NCBI GenBank assembly: GCA_002686195.1
Contig: NZAS01000006.1
Span: 1 to 7,345 of the forward strand
Direction of reading: 5' to 3'
Source: Candidatus Pacearchaeota archaeon
GTDB taxonomy: Archaea > Nanoarchaeota > Nanoarchaeia > Pacearchaeales > GW2011-AR1
DNA length: 7,345 nucleotides
Every line of letters starts with the position of its first letter. The first letter of the stretch is position 1. The notes below the pieces were generated by a model. It was not told the DNA's origin, made no database searches, and saw only the letters and a program-made list of their open reading frames with translations. Below, piece after piece: positions 1-5,397 of this stretch. The translations under genes were made by a program, and so were the position numbers.

Positions 1-516
1 TTTAATATTCAAGATGTAATTTATCAATGGGAGACTTTGGGGGTTTTTGATTACTTGTTGCCTTTTCTTTTGATATTTGCTGTTATTTTTGGAGTGTTGC
101 GAGCTACACATATAATGGGAGATAATCGGGGAGTAATGGTTGTTATTGCAGGAGTTGTTGGACTTTTGGCTTTGAGAATTGGAATTGTGCAGGTGTTCTT
201 CACGGAATTATTTCCTAGGTTTGCGATTGGTTTGGCCATACTTGTTGTTATAATTATTTTAGTTGGATTGTTTATTAATCCTGAAGAGGGGAAACCATGG
301 TTTATAGGGCTTGGTATTTTAGGGGCTTTGATTGGGGTTGCAGTTGTGATCGGGACATTTGATACATTCGGATGGTTTAATTCTTTCTTCTGGCAGGAGA
401 ATTGGGGGTTGGTTATTGGAGGAATTATATTGTTACTTTTGATTTTATTTATGGCGATTGGTCCTGTGGGTGGCGGCAGTAAGGGAATTAAGGTTCAAAT
501 TCCTAAATTTAGGTAG
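1..516 (+). CDS. Small polytopic membrane protein, five predicted helices (5' end outside window)
   Basis: Unknown function; I know no named family for it. The frame is open to the first base of the window and shows 171 residues ending in TAG at 514-516. A TTG at 37 could serve as a start, but the 12 codons before it read as a plausible amphipathic lead-in (FNIQDVIYQWET) to the first helix, so I take the real start to lie just outside. Counting from that TTG, hydrophobic helices fall at about 7-22, 33-47, 62-80, 88-107 and 124-141, followed by a short Gly-rich, basic tail (GGGSKGIKVQIPKFR). An odd helix number would place the two ends on opposite sides of the membrane. The next gene begins 6 nt downstream, so the two are almost surely co-transcribed, and the two proteins resemble each other in helix layout and in short motifs (P-x-F-A before helix 3, D-T after helix 4). 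A role with the nearby secretion machine is inference only. Confidence 0.82.
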   Translation, partial: FNIQDVIYQWETLGVFDYLLPFLLIFAVIFGVLRATHIMGDNRGVMVVIAGVVGLLALRIGIVQVFFTELFPRFAIGLAILVVIIILVGLFINPEEGKPWFIGLGILGALIGVAVVIGTFDTFGWFNSFFWQENWGLVIGGIILLLLILFMAIGPVGGGSKGIKVQIPKFR

Positions 517-522
517 TAAAAG

Positions 523-1038
523 ATGGCAGTAGATATATCTTCAGTGGCTTTGATTGCACCGGTTGTTGCTTTCTTACTAGTGTTTGTTGTTGTATTTGCG
601 ATTTTGGCAAGGACTAAGATTTTGGGAGAGAGTGCTATGTGGTTGAATATTTTTATTTCACTTTTTATTGCTGCTTTATTTATTAGCTTTGCAGGAGTGA
701 AAGATTTGGTTTTGACGATTGTGCCTTGGTTTGCGGTTTTAGTTATTGCTTTGTTTTTGATTTTGGTTTTGACAAGGTTTGCTGGGAATGTTCCTTTTAT
801 TGAGAAAGGAGCTGGGGTTGTTTTTGTTATTTTGCTGGGAATTGTGTTTATTGTTAGTGCCTTTGTTGTTTTTAATGATACTCTTCTTAGTTATATTCCT
901 GGGCCTGGATATGGAGAGGGTGCTTCAGAGGGTGCTTTGTTTTTTGCAGATTGGCTGTTTTCTTCTAGGGTTTTAGGAGCGATTGTATTGGTTATAGCTT
1001 CTGCTATTGTGGCTTGGGTTCTGGTTAAGGCGAAGTAG
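523..1038 (+). CDS. Small polytopic membrane protein, five predicted helices, paralogue of the upstream gene
   Basis: A 171-aa integral membrane protein of unknown function. Helices are predicted at about 8-28, 40-58, 66-84, 96-117 and 148-168. Between helices 4 and 5 lies a Gly/Pro-rich loop (SYIPGPGYGEGASEG, about 123-137). Residues 14-35 match residues 7-28 (counted from the TTG at 37) of the preceding protein at 10 of 22 positions, including F-L-L, V-x-F and T-x-I-x-G. The later landmarks P-W-F-A (68-71) and D-T (119-120) fall at nearly the same spacing as P-R-F-A and D-T in that protein, so I read the pair as a tandem duplication. The ATG lies 6 nt after the upstream stop, and an AGGT about 8 nt before it may act as a weak ribosome binding site. 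The gene ends 2 nt from the convergent minus-strand gene. A structural or accessory role in the membrane is all that can be inferred. Confidence 0.9.
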   Translation: MAVDISSVALIAPVVAFLLVFVVVFAILARTKILGESAMWLNIFISLFIAALFISFAGVKDLVLTIVPWFAVLVIALFLILVLTRFAGNVPFIEKGAGVVFVILLGIVFIVSAFVVFNDTLLSYIPGPGYGEGASEGALFFADWLFSSRVLGAIVLVIASAIVAWVLVKAK

Positions 1039-1040
1039 GA

Positions 1041-1415
1041 TTAGTCTGTTGGTTTGATACCATCAATGGATCCTGCATCTATTTCAACTGGGATTGGGAT
1101 TAGAAGTAGTTCACTTGCTAATCTATTAGGACCACTTTCGTTCATTTTTTCATGTTGAATTTGTAATAATTCTCTTGTTTGGTCTGAACCACCGTGGGCA
1201 CGATGAACTTTTATATTGCATCCGTGAATAAGATAAATTTCTGTTGGGTTATCTATTATGTGGCGTGCATAGTTTGCGCGGAGTGTTTTTAATGCATAAG
1301 AGAAAGCTTCTGGCCGGATTCCATCATGGCTTGCTAGTTCACCCATTCTTTCCATATGTTCTTTCCATCTCTGAGTTGCTTCAGGTCCGTTTGTGTAAAA
1401 TGTTGTTGTTAACAT
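1041..1415 (-). CDS. Conserved-looking hypothetical protein, 124 aa
   Basis: I do not recognise this protein. It is soluble-looking, mixed alpha/beta and His-rich: H20, H30, H52, H64, H71, H74 and H88, with one Cys at 66. The segment IYLIHGCNIKVHRAHGG (60-76) clusters three His and the Cys and could hold a metal or a small active site, but no known motif fits. It has no signal peptide or membrane helix. The ATG at 1415 is the first in frame after the upstream gene's stop. A TATA-like box 22-29 nt upstream supports a leaderless transcript of its own, although it lies only 37 nt downstream of the coiled-coil gene and could also be read from there. It converges on the membrane-protein gene with a 2-nt gap and no visible terminator. 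Codon third positions are rich in C and A, like the other minus-strand genes, which argues that it is a real gene. Confidence 0.85.
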   Translation of the reverse strand: MLTTTFYTNGPEATQRWKEHMERMGELASHDGIRPEAFSYALKTLRANYARHIIDNPTEIYLIHGCNIKVHRAHGGSDQTRELLQIQHEKMNESGPNRLASELLLIPIPVEIDAGSIDGIKPTD

Positions 1416-1436
1416 ATTTTTATAGAAAGAAGGAAT

Positions 1437-1444
1437 TATTTAAA
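1437..1444 (-). promoter_or_regulatory. TATA-like box for the 124-aa gene
   Basis: On the minus strand the sequence reads TTTAAATA and lies at -29 to -22 from the ATG at 1415. That is the spacing expected when an archaeal transcript starts at or next to the start codon. No Shine-Dalgarno sequence is visible before this ATG. The call rests on position and composition only. Confidence 0.45.
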
Positions 1445-1452
1445 GATTTATA

Positions 1453-2139
1453 TTATTTTCTTTTAGAAAGGGCTTTAAAGGATTTTTGGGTTTCGATTAA
1501 TTCCTTTTTTAAGTTGGAGACATCGGACATGTTTTCACCGACTTTTTGGAGGATTGAAAGTTGGAGTTGGTCTATTGTGTTTTCTATTTTCTCGAGTCTT
1601 GCTGATAGTGATTCCATTTGTGAAGTCAGAGAGGTTTTAAGGTCTAGGATTGATTCGATTTGGTTTTTTAGTGGTGAGAGTTTTTCTGAGAAGACTTGTT
1701 CTGAGATTTCTGTCATGGTGTCTGAGGAGACGCCTGCTGAATAAGGTTGGTATTGAGGGTATTGTTCTTGGTATTGCTGAGGATATTGGCCGTCCTGGGG
1801 AGCTGTAGGCTGAGCATATGGGGCTTCTGAAACTTGCTGATCCGAAGGTTGTTGCATTATTGATGGCTGCATTTCTTCTGTTGCAGGGGCTTCTTGTGCA
1901 TATGATGGAAGTTGTTCTTGAGTAGGTTCTTGGCCTTGTTGAGGCATTGGGGGTGCTTGTTGTTGAGTTTGAGCTGGGGGTTGGGCTTCTTGAGGAGAAA
2001 CTGCTTCTTTGATTTGAGTCTGGGATAAAGCGTTTGAAACTTCCATTTCTGGGACGCCTTGTGACTGTAAAGTATCCATTATTTCCCTGTCTGATTTTCC
2101 CTCTTTTTTCATTTGTTGGATTTGTTCTGTTACTGCCAT
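1453..2139 (-). CDS. Coiled-coil protein with helical N-terminal head and Pro/Gln-rich tether, 228 aa
   Basis: Three parts can be seen. Residues 1-45 form a small helical domain with the pattern IQQMKKEGKSDREI followed by L-x-x-x-G-V-P and a second helix; it resembles short UBA/HTH-like helical hairpins, which often mediate protein contacts. Residues 46-137 are a low-complexity linker rich in Pro, Gln and Tyr (for example QYPQQYQEQYPQYQPY, 118-133), surely disordered. Residues 140-224 are a long amphipathic coiled coil with a basic end (KRK). There is no membrane segment, so it should be cytosolic. From memory, proteins of this layout occur in DPANN genomes, and the tail is reminiscent of the coiled-coil archaellum accessory proteins ArlC/D/E; I could not check either point. 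It starts 24 nt after the stop of another coiled-coil gene, so the two probably work together. An AGAGGT lies 15 nt before the ATG, too far for a normal ribosome binding site. Confidence 0.92.
   Translation of the reverse strand: MAVTEQIQQMKKEGKSDREIMDTLQSQGVPEMEVSNALSQTQIKEAVSPQEAQPPAQTQQQAPPMPQQGQEPTQEQLPSYAQEAPATEEMQPSIMQQPSDQQVSEAPYAQPTAPQDGQYPQQYQEQYPQYQPYSAGVSSDTMTEISEQVFSEKLSPLKNQIESILDLKTSLTSQMESLSARLEKIENTIDQLQLSILQKVGENMSDVSNLKKELIETQKSFKALSKRK
2102..2123. repeat. 22-nt direct repeat, copy 1 (in the 228-aa coiled-coil gene)
   Basis: This stretch is identical to 2300-2321. It encodes IQQMKKE on the minus strand, residues 7-13 of the 228-aa protein. The two copies start 198 nt apart, a multiple of three, and are read in the same frame. 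Homology of the flanking DNA does not extend beyond the 22 nt. Confidence 0.85.
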
Positions 2140-2161
2140 TTTTTTATTAAGCTAACCTCTA

Positions 2162-2168
2162 ATTTAAG
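2162..2168 (-). promoter_or_regulatory. TATA-like box for the 228-aa coiled-coil gene
   Basis: The minus strand reads CTTAAAT at -29 to -23 from the ATG at 2139, overlapping the last codons of the upstream gene. It matches the C-T-T-A-A-A element at the same distance before the 104-aa gene. It may give this gene a separate leaderless start in addition to read-through. The evidence is positional only. Confidence 0.3.
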
Positions 2169-2478
2169 TTTTACGGAAAAGGTCAAATTGTCTTTGTAGT
2201 ATATCTAAGTCTGAGGATTTGGCTGTTGCTGAGATTTGCTCTGATAATCTTGATAATAGGGCTTTCATTCTTTTATTATCTTCTTTTAGAACAATGAGTT
2301 CTTTTTTCATTTGTTGGATTTCTGAGAATGATTTTTCTCTTTGTTCTACTAAAGTCTGGCCGATTAGAAGGGTTCTGTCTTTTACAAGGCTTTGTTTTTC
2401 TTCTATGTCTCTTAAACGGGTTTGTAAATCTGAGAAATATTGGTCTTGTTGAGGGGCTTGAGGGATTTCGTCTGGCAT
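2164..2478 (-). CDS. Small coiled-coil protein, 104 aa
   Basis: Unknown function. After a short Pro/Gln-rich leader (MPDEIPQAPQQDQ) the chain is almost wholly a charged amphipathic helix from about residue 14 to 85, then a second short helix near 88-103. It has no Cys, Trp or His, one Gly, and no membrane segment, so a cytosolic rod-like oligomer is likely. It is the first gene of the leftward cluster and lies 24 nt before the 228-aa coiled-coil gene, with which it shares the heptapeptide IQQMKKE (residues 54-60) and an identical 22-nt DNA stretch encoding it. The pair could form a mixed coiled coil; compare the coiled-coil accessory proteins of archaella (ArlC/D/E), though no homology is shown. 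The ATG at 2478 is preceded by a pyrimidine-rich leader and a CTTAAAC element at -27 to -21, suggesting leaderless transcription. Confidence 0.9.
   Translation of the reverse strand: MPDEIPQAPQQDQYFSDLQTRLRDIEEKQSLVKDRTLLIGQTLVEQREKSFSEIQQMKKELIVLKEDNKRMKALLSRLSEQISATAKSSDLDILQRQFDLFRKT
2300..2321. repeat. 22-nt direct repeat, copy 2 (in the 104-aa coiled-coil gene)
   Basis: Identical to 2102-2123, encoding IQQMKKE at residues 54-60 of the 104-aa protein. In the first protein the motif sits in the N-terminal helical head, here it sits inside the coiled coil, so the copies occupy different structural places. Confidence 0.85.
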
Positions 2479-2558
2479 TTTTTTAAAAGGGAGGGAGAGT
2501 TTAAGTATGTTTTGGAGGGGATAGAAATTAATATAAAGACCAGAGGGTTTTGTTTATC
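2479..2558. promoter_or_regulatory. Divergent intergenic region, bidirectional promoter
   Basis: This 80-bp gap separates the start codons of the leftward coiled-coil cluster and the rightward 112-aa gene. It carries a TATA-like box for each side: CTTAAAC on the minus strand at 2499-2505, and ATATAAA on the plus strand at 2531-2537, each centred about 25 nt from its ATG. The boxes are about 25 bp apart, so one bound factor could affect both. No clear operator is visible. Confidence 0.55.
2531..2537 (+). promoter_or_regulatory. TATA box for the 112-aa gene
   Basis: The plus strand reads ATATAAA within TTAATATAAAG (2528-2538), centred 25 nt before the ATG at 2559. This is the best TATA match in the window and supports 2559, rather than the TTG at 2550, as the start codon of a leaderless message. 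Confidence 0.55.
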
Positions 2559-2897
2559 ATGGGAGAAAGAGTTTATTCTAGAGGGAGTGGACATGGTGAT
2601 TTTGGGAGTCCGAGAGCTGGGGCTGCTAATGCTTTGAGAGATGCGCATAATGCTGCTTCAAATGAATTTAAGAATTATTGTATGATTGCTGACAATAAGT
2701 TAGGTTTTTTTGAAGGAGTTAAACAAGAAGATGGGATTTATTTATTAACTGAAGTTGAGATTAATGAGCATGTTAGGAGAAGGTATAGTAGAGTGAGTTC
2801 AAAACCGAGGAGTTGTGTTAGAGCTAGTGGGGATGTGAGTAGGGCTGGATCTAGGGGAGCAAGAGATGCTTATAGGATTAGTAGAAGAGCTGAGTAA
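2559..2897 (+). CDS. Basic hypothetical protein with Arg/Ser-rich C-terminal tail, 112 aa
   Basis: I do not recognise a family. The N-terminus is Gly/Ser-rich (SRGSGHGDFGSPRAG), the middle (about 22-72) looks folded with a helix and a likely strand pair (GIYLLTEVEIN), and the last 40 residues hold 12 Arg, including RRR at 73-75, interspersed with Ser. Such a tail suggests binding to nucleic acid or another polyanion, or disorder; this is inference. A TTG at 2550 would add three residues, but the ATG at 2559 fits the TATA box spacing better; an AGAGGG at 2542-2547 ends 11 nt before it. The gene is divergent from the coiled-coil cluster and ends 60 nt before the ATPase gene, which has its own TATA-like box, so co-transcription with the ATPase is possible but not required. 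Confidence 0.8.
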   Translation: MGERVYSRGSGHGDFGSPRAGAANALRDAHNAASNEFKNYCMIADNKLGFFEGVKQEDGIYLLTEVEINEHVRRRYSRVSSKPRSCVRASGDVSRAGSRGARDAYRISRRAE

Positions 2898-2915
2898 AAT
2901 AGGGAAGTAGTCCTC

Positions 2916-2931
2916 ATAGATAGAAATCTAT
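2916..2931. repeat. Perfect 6-bp inverted repeat with 4-nt loop before the ATPase gene
   Basis: ATAGAT and ATCTAT flank AGAA. The right arm overlaps the first bases of the TATA-like box of the ATPase gene (2929-2935). It could be an operator next to the TATA/BRE, or a weak hairpin after the 112-aa gene; no T-run follows directly. A short palindrome in AT-rich DNA can also arise by chance. Confidence 0.35.
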
Positions 2932-2935
2932 TTAA
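2929..2935 (+). promoter_or_regulatory. TATA-like box for the secretion ATPase gene
   Basis: The plus strand reads TATTTAA, centred 26 nt before the ATG at 2958. This spacing supports a leaderless start at 2958 over the in-frame ATG at 2982. Confidence 0.45.
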
Positions 2936-2957
2936 CTTATCTTCATTCTGTAATATT

Positions 2958-5219
2958 ATGCTTTTTAAAAAAGGGGCTGGGATGTATGCAATTGAGGTGA
3001 ATAGGCAGCAGGGCGAGGATGTGATGTATGTTAATTATATGAATGCTAGTTTTGTGCCTTCGATTGCTGAGGACACAAGTGTTATGTCGCGGACTGTGGA
3101 CGCTCTTGTGGAAAATCCGAATATAGCTAGGGTTGTTTTTGTTCAACAGAGGAATTATAATTATGATTCTGAAGAAGTTTTGATGTTGGCTGAGATTGCT
3201 CGGATTGTTAGTTATCTGATTAAGCAGGAGGATATTTTCTCTGCGGAGAAAATGGGATTGTATGGAAATAGTCAGCAAGTTTATGCAGATTTGCAATATT
3301 TAGTTGGTTTGTTGAAGGGAGATCCTGTTGCTTGTTATACTGAGTTGAAGAGAAGGATCTCAGATTTGGGAGGGCAGAGAGGGACGGCTGCTGATGAATC
3401 GGCGCTTGTGAACTATTCTAGGTTTTTGGAGAAGTTTTTAGGACTTTTAGAGGGAACGAAGTTAATTAAGAAAATTAAAGATATGGATTATGTTACAGGG
3501 AGCAGGGAGATATATAGGAATATTTTTAGAGCGGATGTCTTGCCGAATTTTACTTTTACTAGATTAGTTAGTCAATTGCCTGCAAAGGCGAAGTTGATTG
3601 ACCAGTATGAAGTTAAAGGAGAATATGAGGATATAAGTGTTACAATTTTGAAAGGAGAGGATGATCCCAAGCATTTTTATCATGTTATGCCGCCAGAATA
3701 TACTTTGAGTGAGGAACAGCATGGGCTTGTTAATCTTGCTCGGAATGTTTTGACAGAGCATAGGCCGAAAGCTGAAGAGTTTATTGATCAGGAGAGGACA
3801 AGACAGGTTTTCTTTAATATTTCTAAAGATTTGTTAAGTGAGTTGAGTAAGAATAAAGGGATTGAGTTGAATCACAGGGATTTGAATAAACTTGCTAGGA
3901 TTTTGGTTAGGCATACAATTGGTTTTGGTTTGTTGGAAATCCTTTTGATGGATGAGAATTTGCAGGACGTTGTTTTGAATGCGCCGATTGCGCAGAATCC
4001 TGTTTTTGTGAGACATGGAGATTATGATGAGTGTGTTACAAATATTATTCCAGCTTTTGAGGATGCTGATAGTTGGGCTGCTAAGCTTCGTTTGCAGAGT
4101 GGAAGACCATTGGATGAGGCGAATCCTGTTTTAGATACTGAGTTGGATTTTGGGAGTGCTCGGACAAGAGTTGCTGCGATTGGAAGGCCTTTAAGTCCTT
4201 CTGGGCTGGCGTTTGCTTTGAGGAGGCATAGAGAACAGCCTTGGACTTTGCCTTTGTTTATTGAGAATAAAATGATTAATAGTTTTGCTTCTGGGCTTTT
4301 GAGTTTTATGATTGATGGGAGTAGGACTTTGTTAGTGGCTGGTACTAGAAGTAGTGGGAAGACTTCTTTACTAGGAAGTTTGATGTTAGAAATTATGCCG
4401 AAGTTTAGGACGATTGTTGTGGAAGACACTCTGGAATTACCTGTGAATGCTCTGAGGAAAATTGGGTATGATATTCAGAGGATGAAGGTTCGTTCGGCCC
4501 TTGTAAGTGGAGGGACTGAAGTTGAGGCTTCTGAGGGGATAAGGACTTCGTTAAGAATGGGAGATAGTGCTTTGATTTTGGGAGAGGTTAGAAGTGAAGA
4601 GGCGAAGGCACTTTATGAGGCGATGAGGATAGGTGCTCTAGCGAATGTTGTTGCAGGGACGATTCATGGAGACAGTCCTTATGGGGTTTTTGACAGAGTT
4701 GTTAATGACCTTGGAGTGCAGGCAACGAGTTTTAAGGCAACTGATTTGATTGTTATTACGAATCCTGTTAAGACTGCTGATGGATTACATTCTGTTAGGA
4801 GGGTTATGTCTATTACGGAAGTTAGGAAGCACTGGTCTAAAGATCCTTTGTTGGAAAAGGGGTTTGTTGATTTGATGAGATATAATGTTGAGACTGATGA
4901 GTTAGAGCCGACTGATGAATTGATTAATGGAGAGAGTGAGATAATTAAGTCAATTGCTGGGAATGTTAAAGGTTGGGCTGGGAATTGGGATGCTGTTTAT
5001 GATAATATTATTTTGAGAGGGAAAGTTAAGCGAGAGATTTTGGATGTTTCTAAGAAATTGGGGAAGCCTGGGCTTATTGAGGCGAAGTTTAATTCTTTGT
5101 GTAATGCGGCTTTTCATAGGATTTCAGATGAGGTTAGAGAAGAAGAAGGGCTGCCTTTATCGGATAAAGTATTGCCTATTTTTAAGAAGTGGTTGGTTAA
5201 GGCTGCTGAAGAATTTTAA
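2958..5219 (+). CDS. Type II/IV secretion system (VirB11/GspE/TadA-like) ATPase
   Basis: A cytosolic hexameric motor ATPase of the PF00437 superfamily, which powers assembly of pili, archaella or secretion pseudopili by working against a T2SSF platform protein. The core shows, in order: an N-domain from about 240 (MPPEYTLSEEQ, 244-254) through GFGLLEILL (322-330) and the GRPLDE region; Walker A GTRSSGKTS (462-470, K468); Asp box VVEDTLELP (487-495); Walker B ALILGEVR (538-545, E543); and His box GTIHGDS (567-573, H570). All key residues are present, so it should be active. At 753 aa it is longer than FlaI or typical archaeal GspE-like proteins (about 500-600 aa): some 200 extra residues precede the N-domain and about 150 follow the core. 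The start at 2958 is chosen for its TATA box; ATG 2982 after an AAGGGG is a possible alternative. Its stop overlaps that of the convergent 58-aa gene. It lies apart from, and faces, the platform gene. Which filament it drives is not shown. Confidence 0.95.
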   Translation: MLFKKGAGMYAIEVNRQQGEDVMYVNYMNASFVPSIAEDTSVMSRTVDALVENPNIARVVFVQQRNYNYDSEEVLMLAEIARIVSYLIKQEDIFSAEKMGLYGNSQQVYADLQYLVGLLKGDPVACYTELKRRISDLGGQRGTAADESALVNYSRFLEKFLGLLEGTKLIKKIKDMDYVTGSREIYRNIFRADVLPNFTFTRLVSQLPAKAKLIDQYEVKGEYEDISVTILKGEDDPKHFYHVMPPEYTLSEEQHGLVNLARNVLTEHRPKAEEFIDQERTRQVFFNISKDLLSELSKNKGIELNHRDLNKLARILVRHTIGFGLLEILLMDENLQDVVLNAPIAQNPVFVRHGDYDECVTNIIPAFEDADSWAAKLRLQSGRPLDEANPVLDTELDFGSARTRVAAIGRPLSPSGLAFALRRHREQPWTLPLFIENKMINSFASGLLSFMIDGSRTLLVAGTRSSGKTSLLGSLMLEIMPKFRTIVVEDTLELPVNALRKIGYDIQRMKVRSALVSGGTEVEASEGIRTSLRMGDSALILGEVRSEEAKALYEAMRIGALANVVAGTIHGDSPYGVFDRVVNDLGVQATSFKATDLIVITNPVKTADGLHSVRRVMSITEVRKHWSKDPLLEKGFVDLMRYNVETDELEPTDELINGESEIIKSIAGNVKGWAGNWDAVYDNIILRGKVKREILDVSKKLGKPGLIEAKFNSLCNAAFHRISDEVREEEGLPLSDKVLPIFKKWLVKAAEEF

Positions 5220-5392
5220 TTATCTGAGGAAGATTGTCGGGCCCTTATTTTTTGAATATCATTTCTGATATCTGTAGGGAATGCGTATATTGCATTTGGG
5301 TTTGGACGATATATTATGTTTCCTAAAGCCCACATTTCTATTATTCTGTGTTGTGTGTCTAGTCTTTTTTGTTGATAAGATTTATTTGACAT
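5216..5392 (-). CDS. Small hypothetical protein, 58 aa
   Basis: A short ORF from ATG at 5392 to TAA at 5216-5218. It begins 5 nt after the stop of the T2SSF platform gene and ends with its stop overlapping that of the ATPase (shared TTAA at 5216-5219), so it fills the gap between the two genes almost exactly. That packing, plus the C/A-rich third positions seen in the other minus-strand genes, argues that it is real. The protein is soluble and mildly basic: an N-terminal amphipathic helix (about 5-24, with W21), then IYRPNPNAIYAFP (27-39), then a helix DIRNDIQKIRAR (41-52). No family is recognised. As the last gene of the platform operon it may be a small accessory or regulatory partner of the secretion machine, by context only. 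It could also be a chance ORF. Confidence 0.62.
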   Translation of the reverse strand: MSNKSYQQKRLDTQHRIIEMWALGNIIYRPNPNAIYAFPTDIRNDIQKIRARQSSSDN

Positions 5393-5397
5393 TTTAA

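Noticed and set aside
502..513. Perfect 12-bp palindrome CCTAAATTTAGG at the end of the first gene
   Set aside because: It lies within coding sequence (Pro-Lys-Phe-Arg), is AT-rich and short, and sits at no useful distance for a TATA box of the next gene; chance is the simpler explanation.
37..516. TTG at 37 as the true start of the first membrane protein
   Set aside because: The frame stays open to base 1 and the upstream residues form a sensible helical lead-in, so the gene is treated as cut by the window edge. GGGAG before this TTG is too close (3 nt) to be a convincing ribosome binding site.
1036..1043. Transcription terminator between the convergent genes
   Set aside because: Only 2 nt separate the stops, and no hairpin or clear T-run specific to a terminator is present.
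1244..1744. Plus-strand ORF of 166 codons
   Set aside because: It overlaps the well-supported 124-aa and 228-aa minus-strand genes, has low-complexity Phe/Leu/Ser-rich translation, and is a shadow caused by the G/T-rich strand.
4022..4429. Minus-strand ORF of 135 codons inside the ATPase gene
   Set aside because: It lies opposite the conserved Walker A and Asp box region of the ATPase; the conserved frame is clearly the plus one.
2958..5219. Naming the ATPase FlaI/ArlI or TadA
   Set aside because: The superfamily is certain, but no FlaH, FlaG/F, archaellin or pilin gene is visible, and the length does not match FlaI, so no specific symbol is justified.
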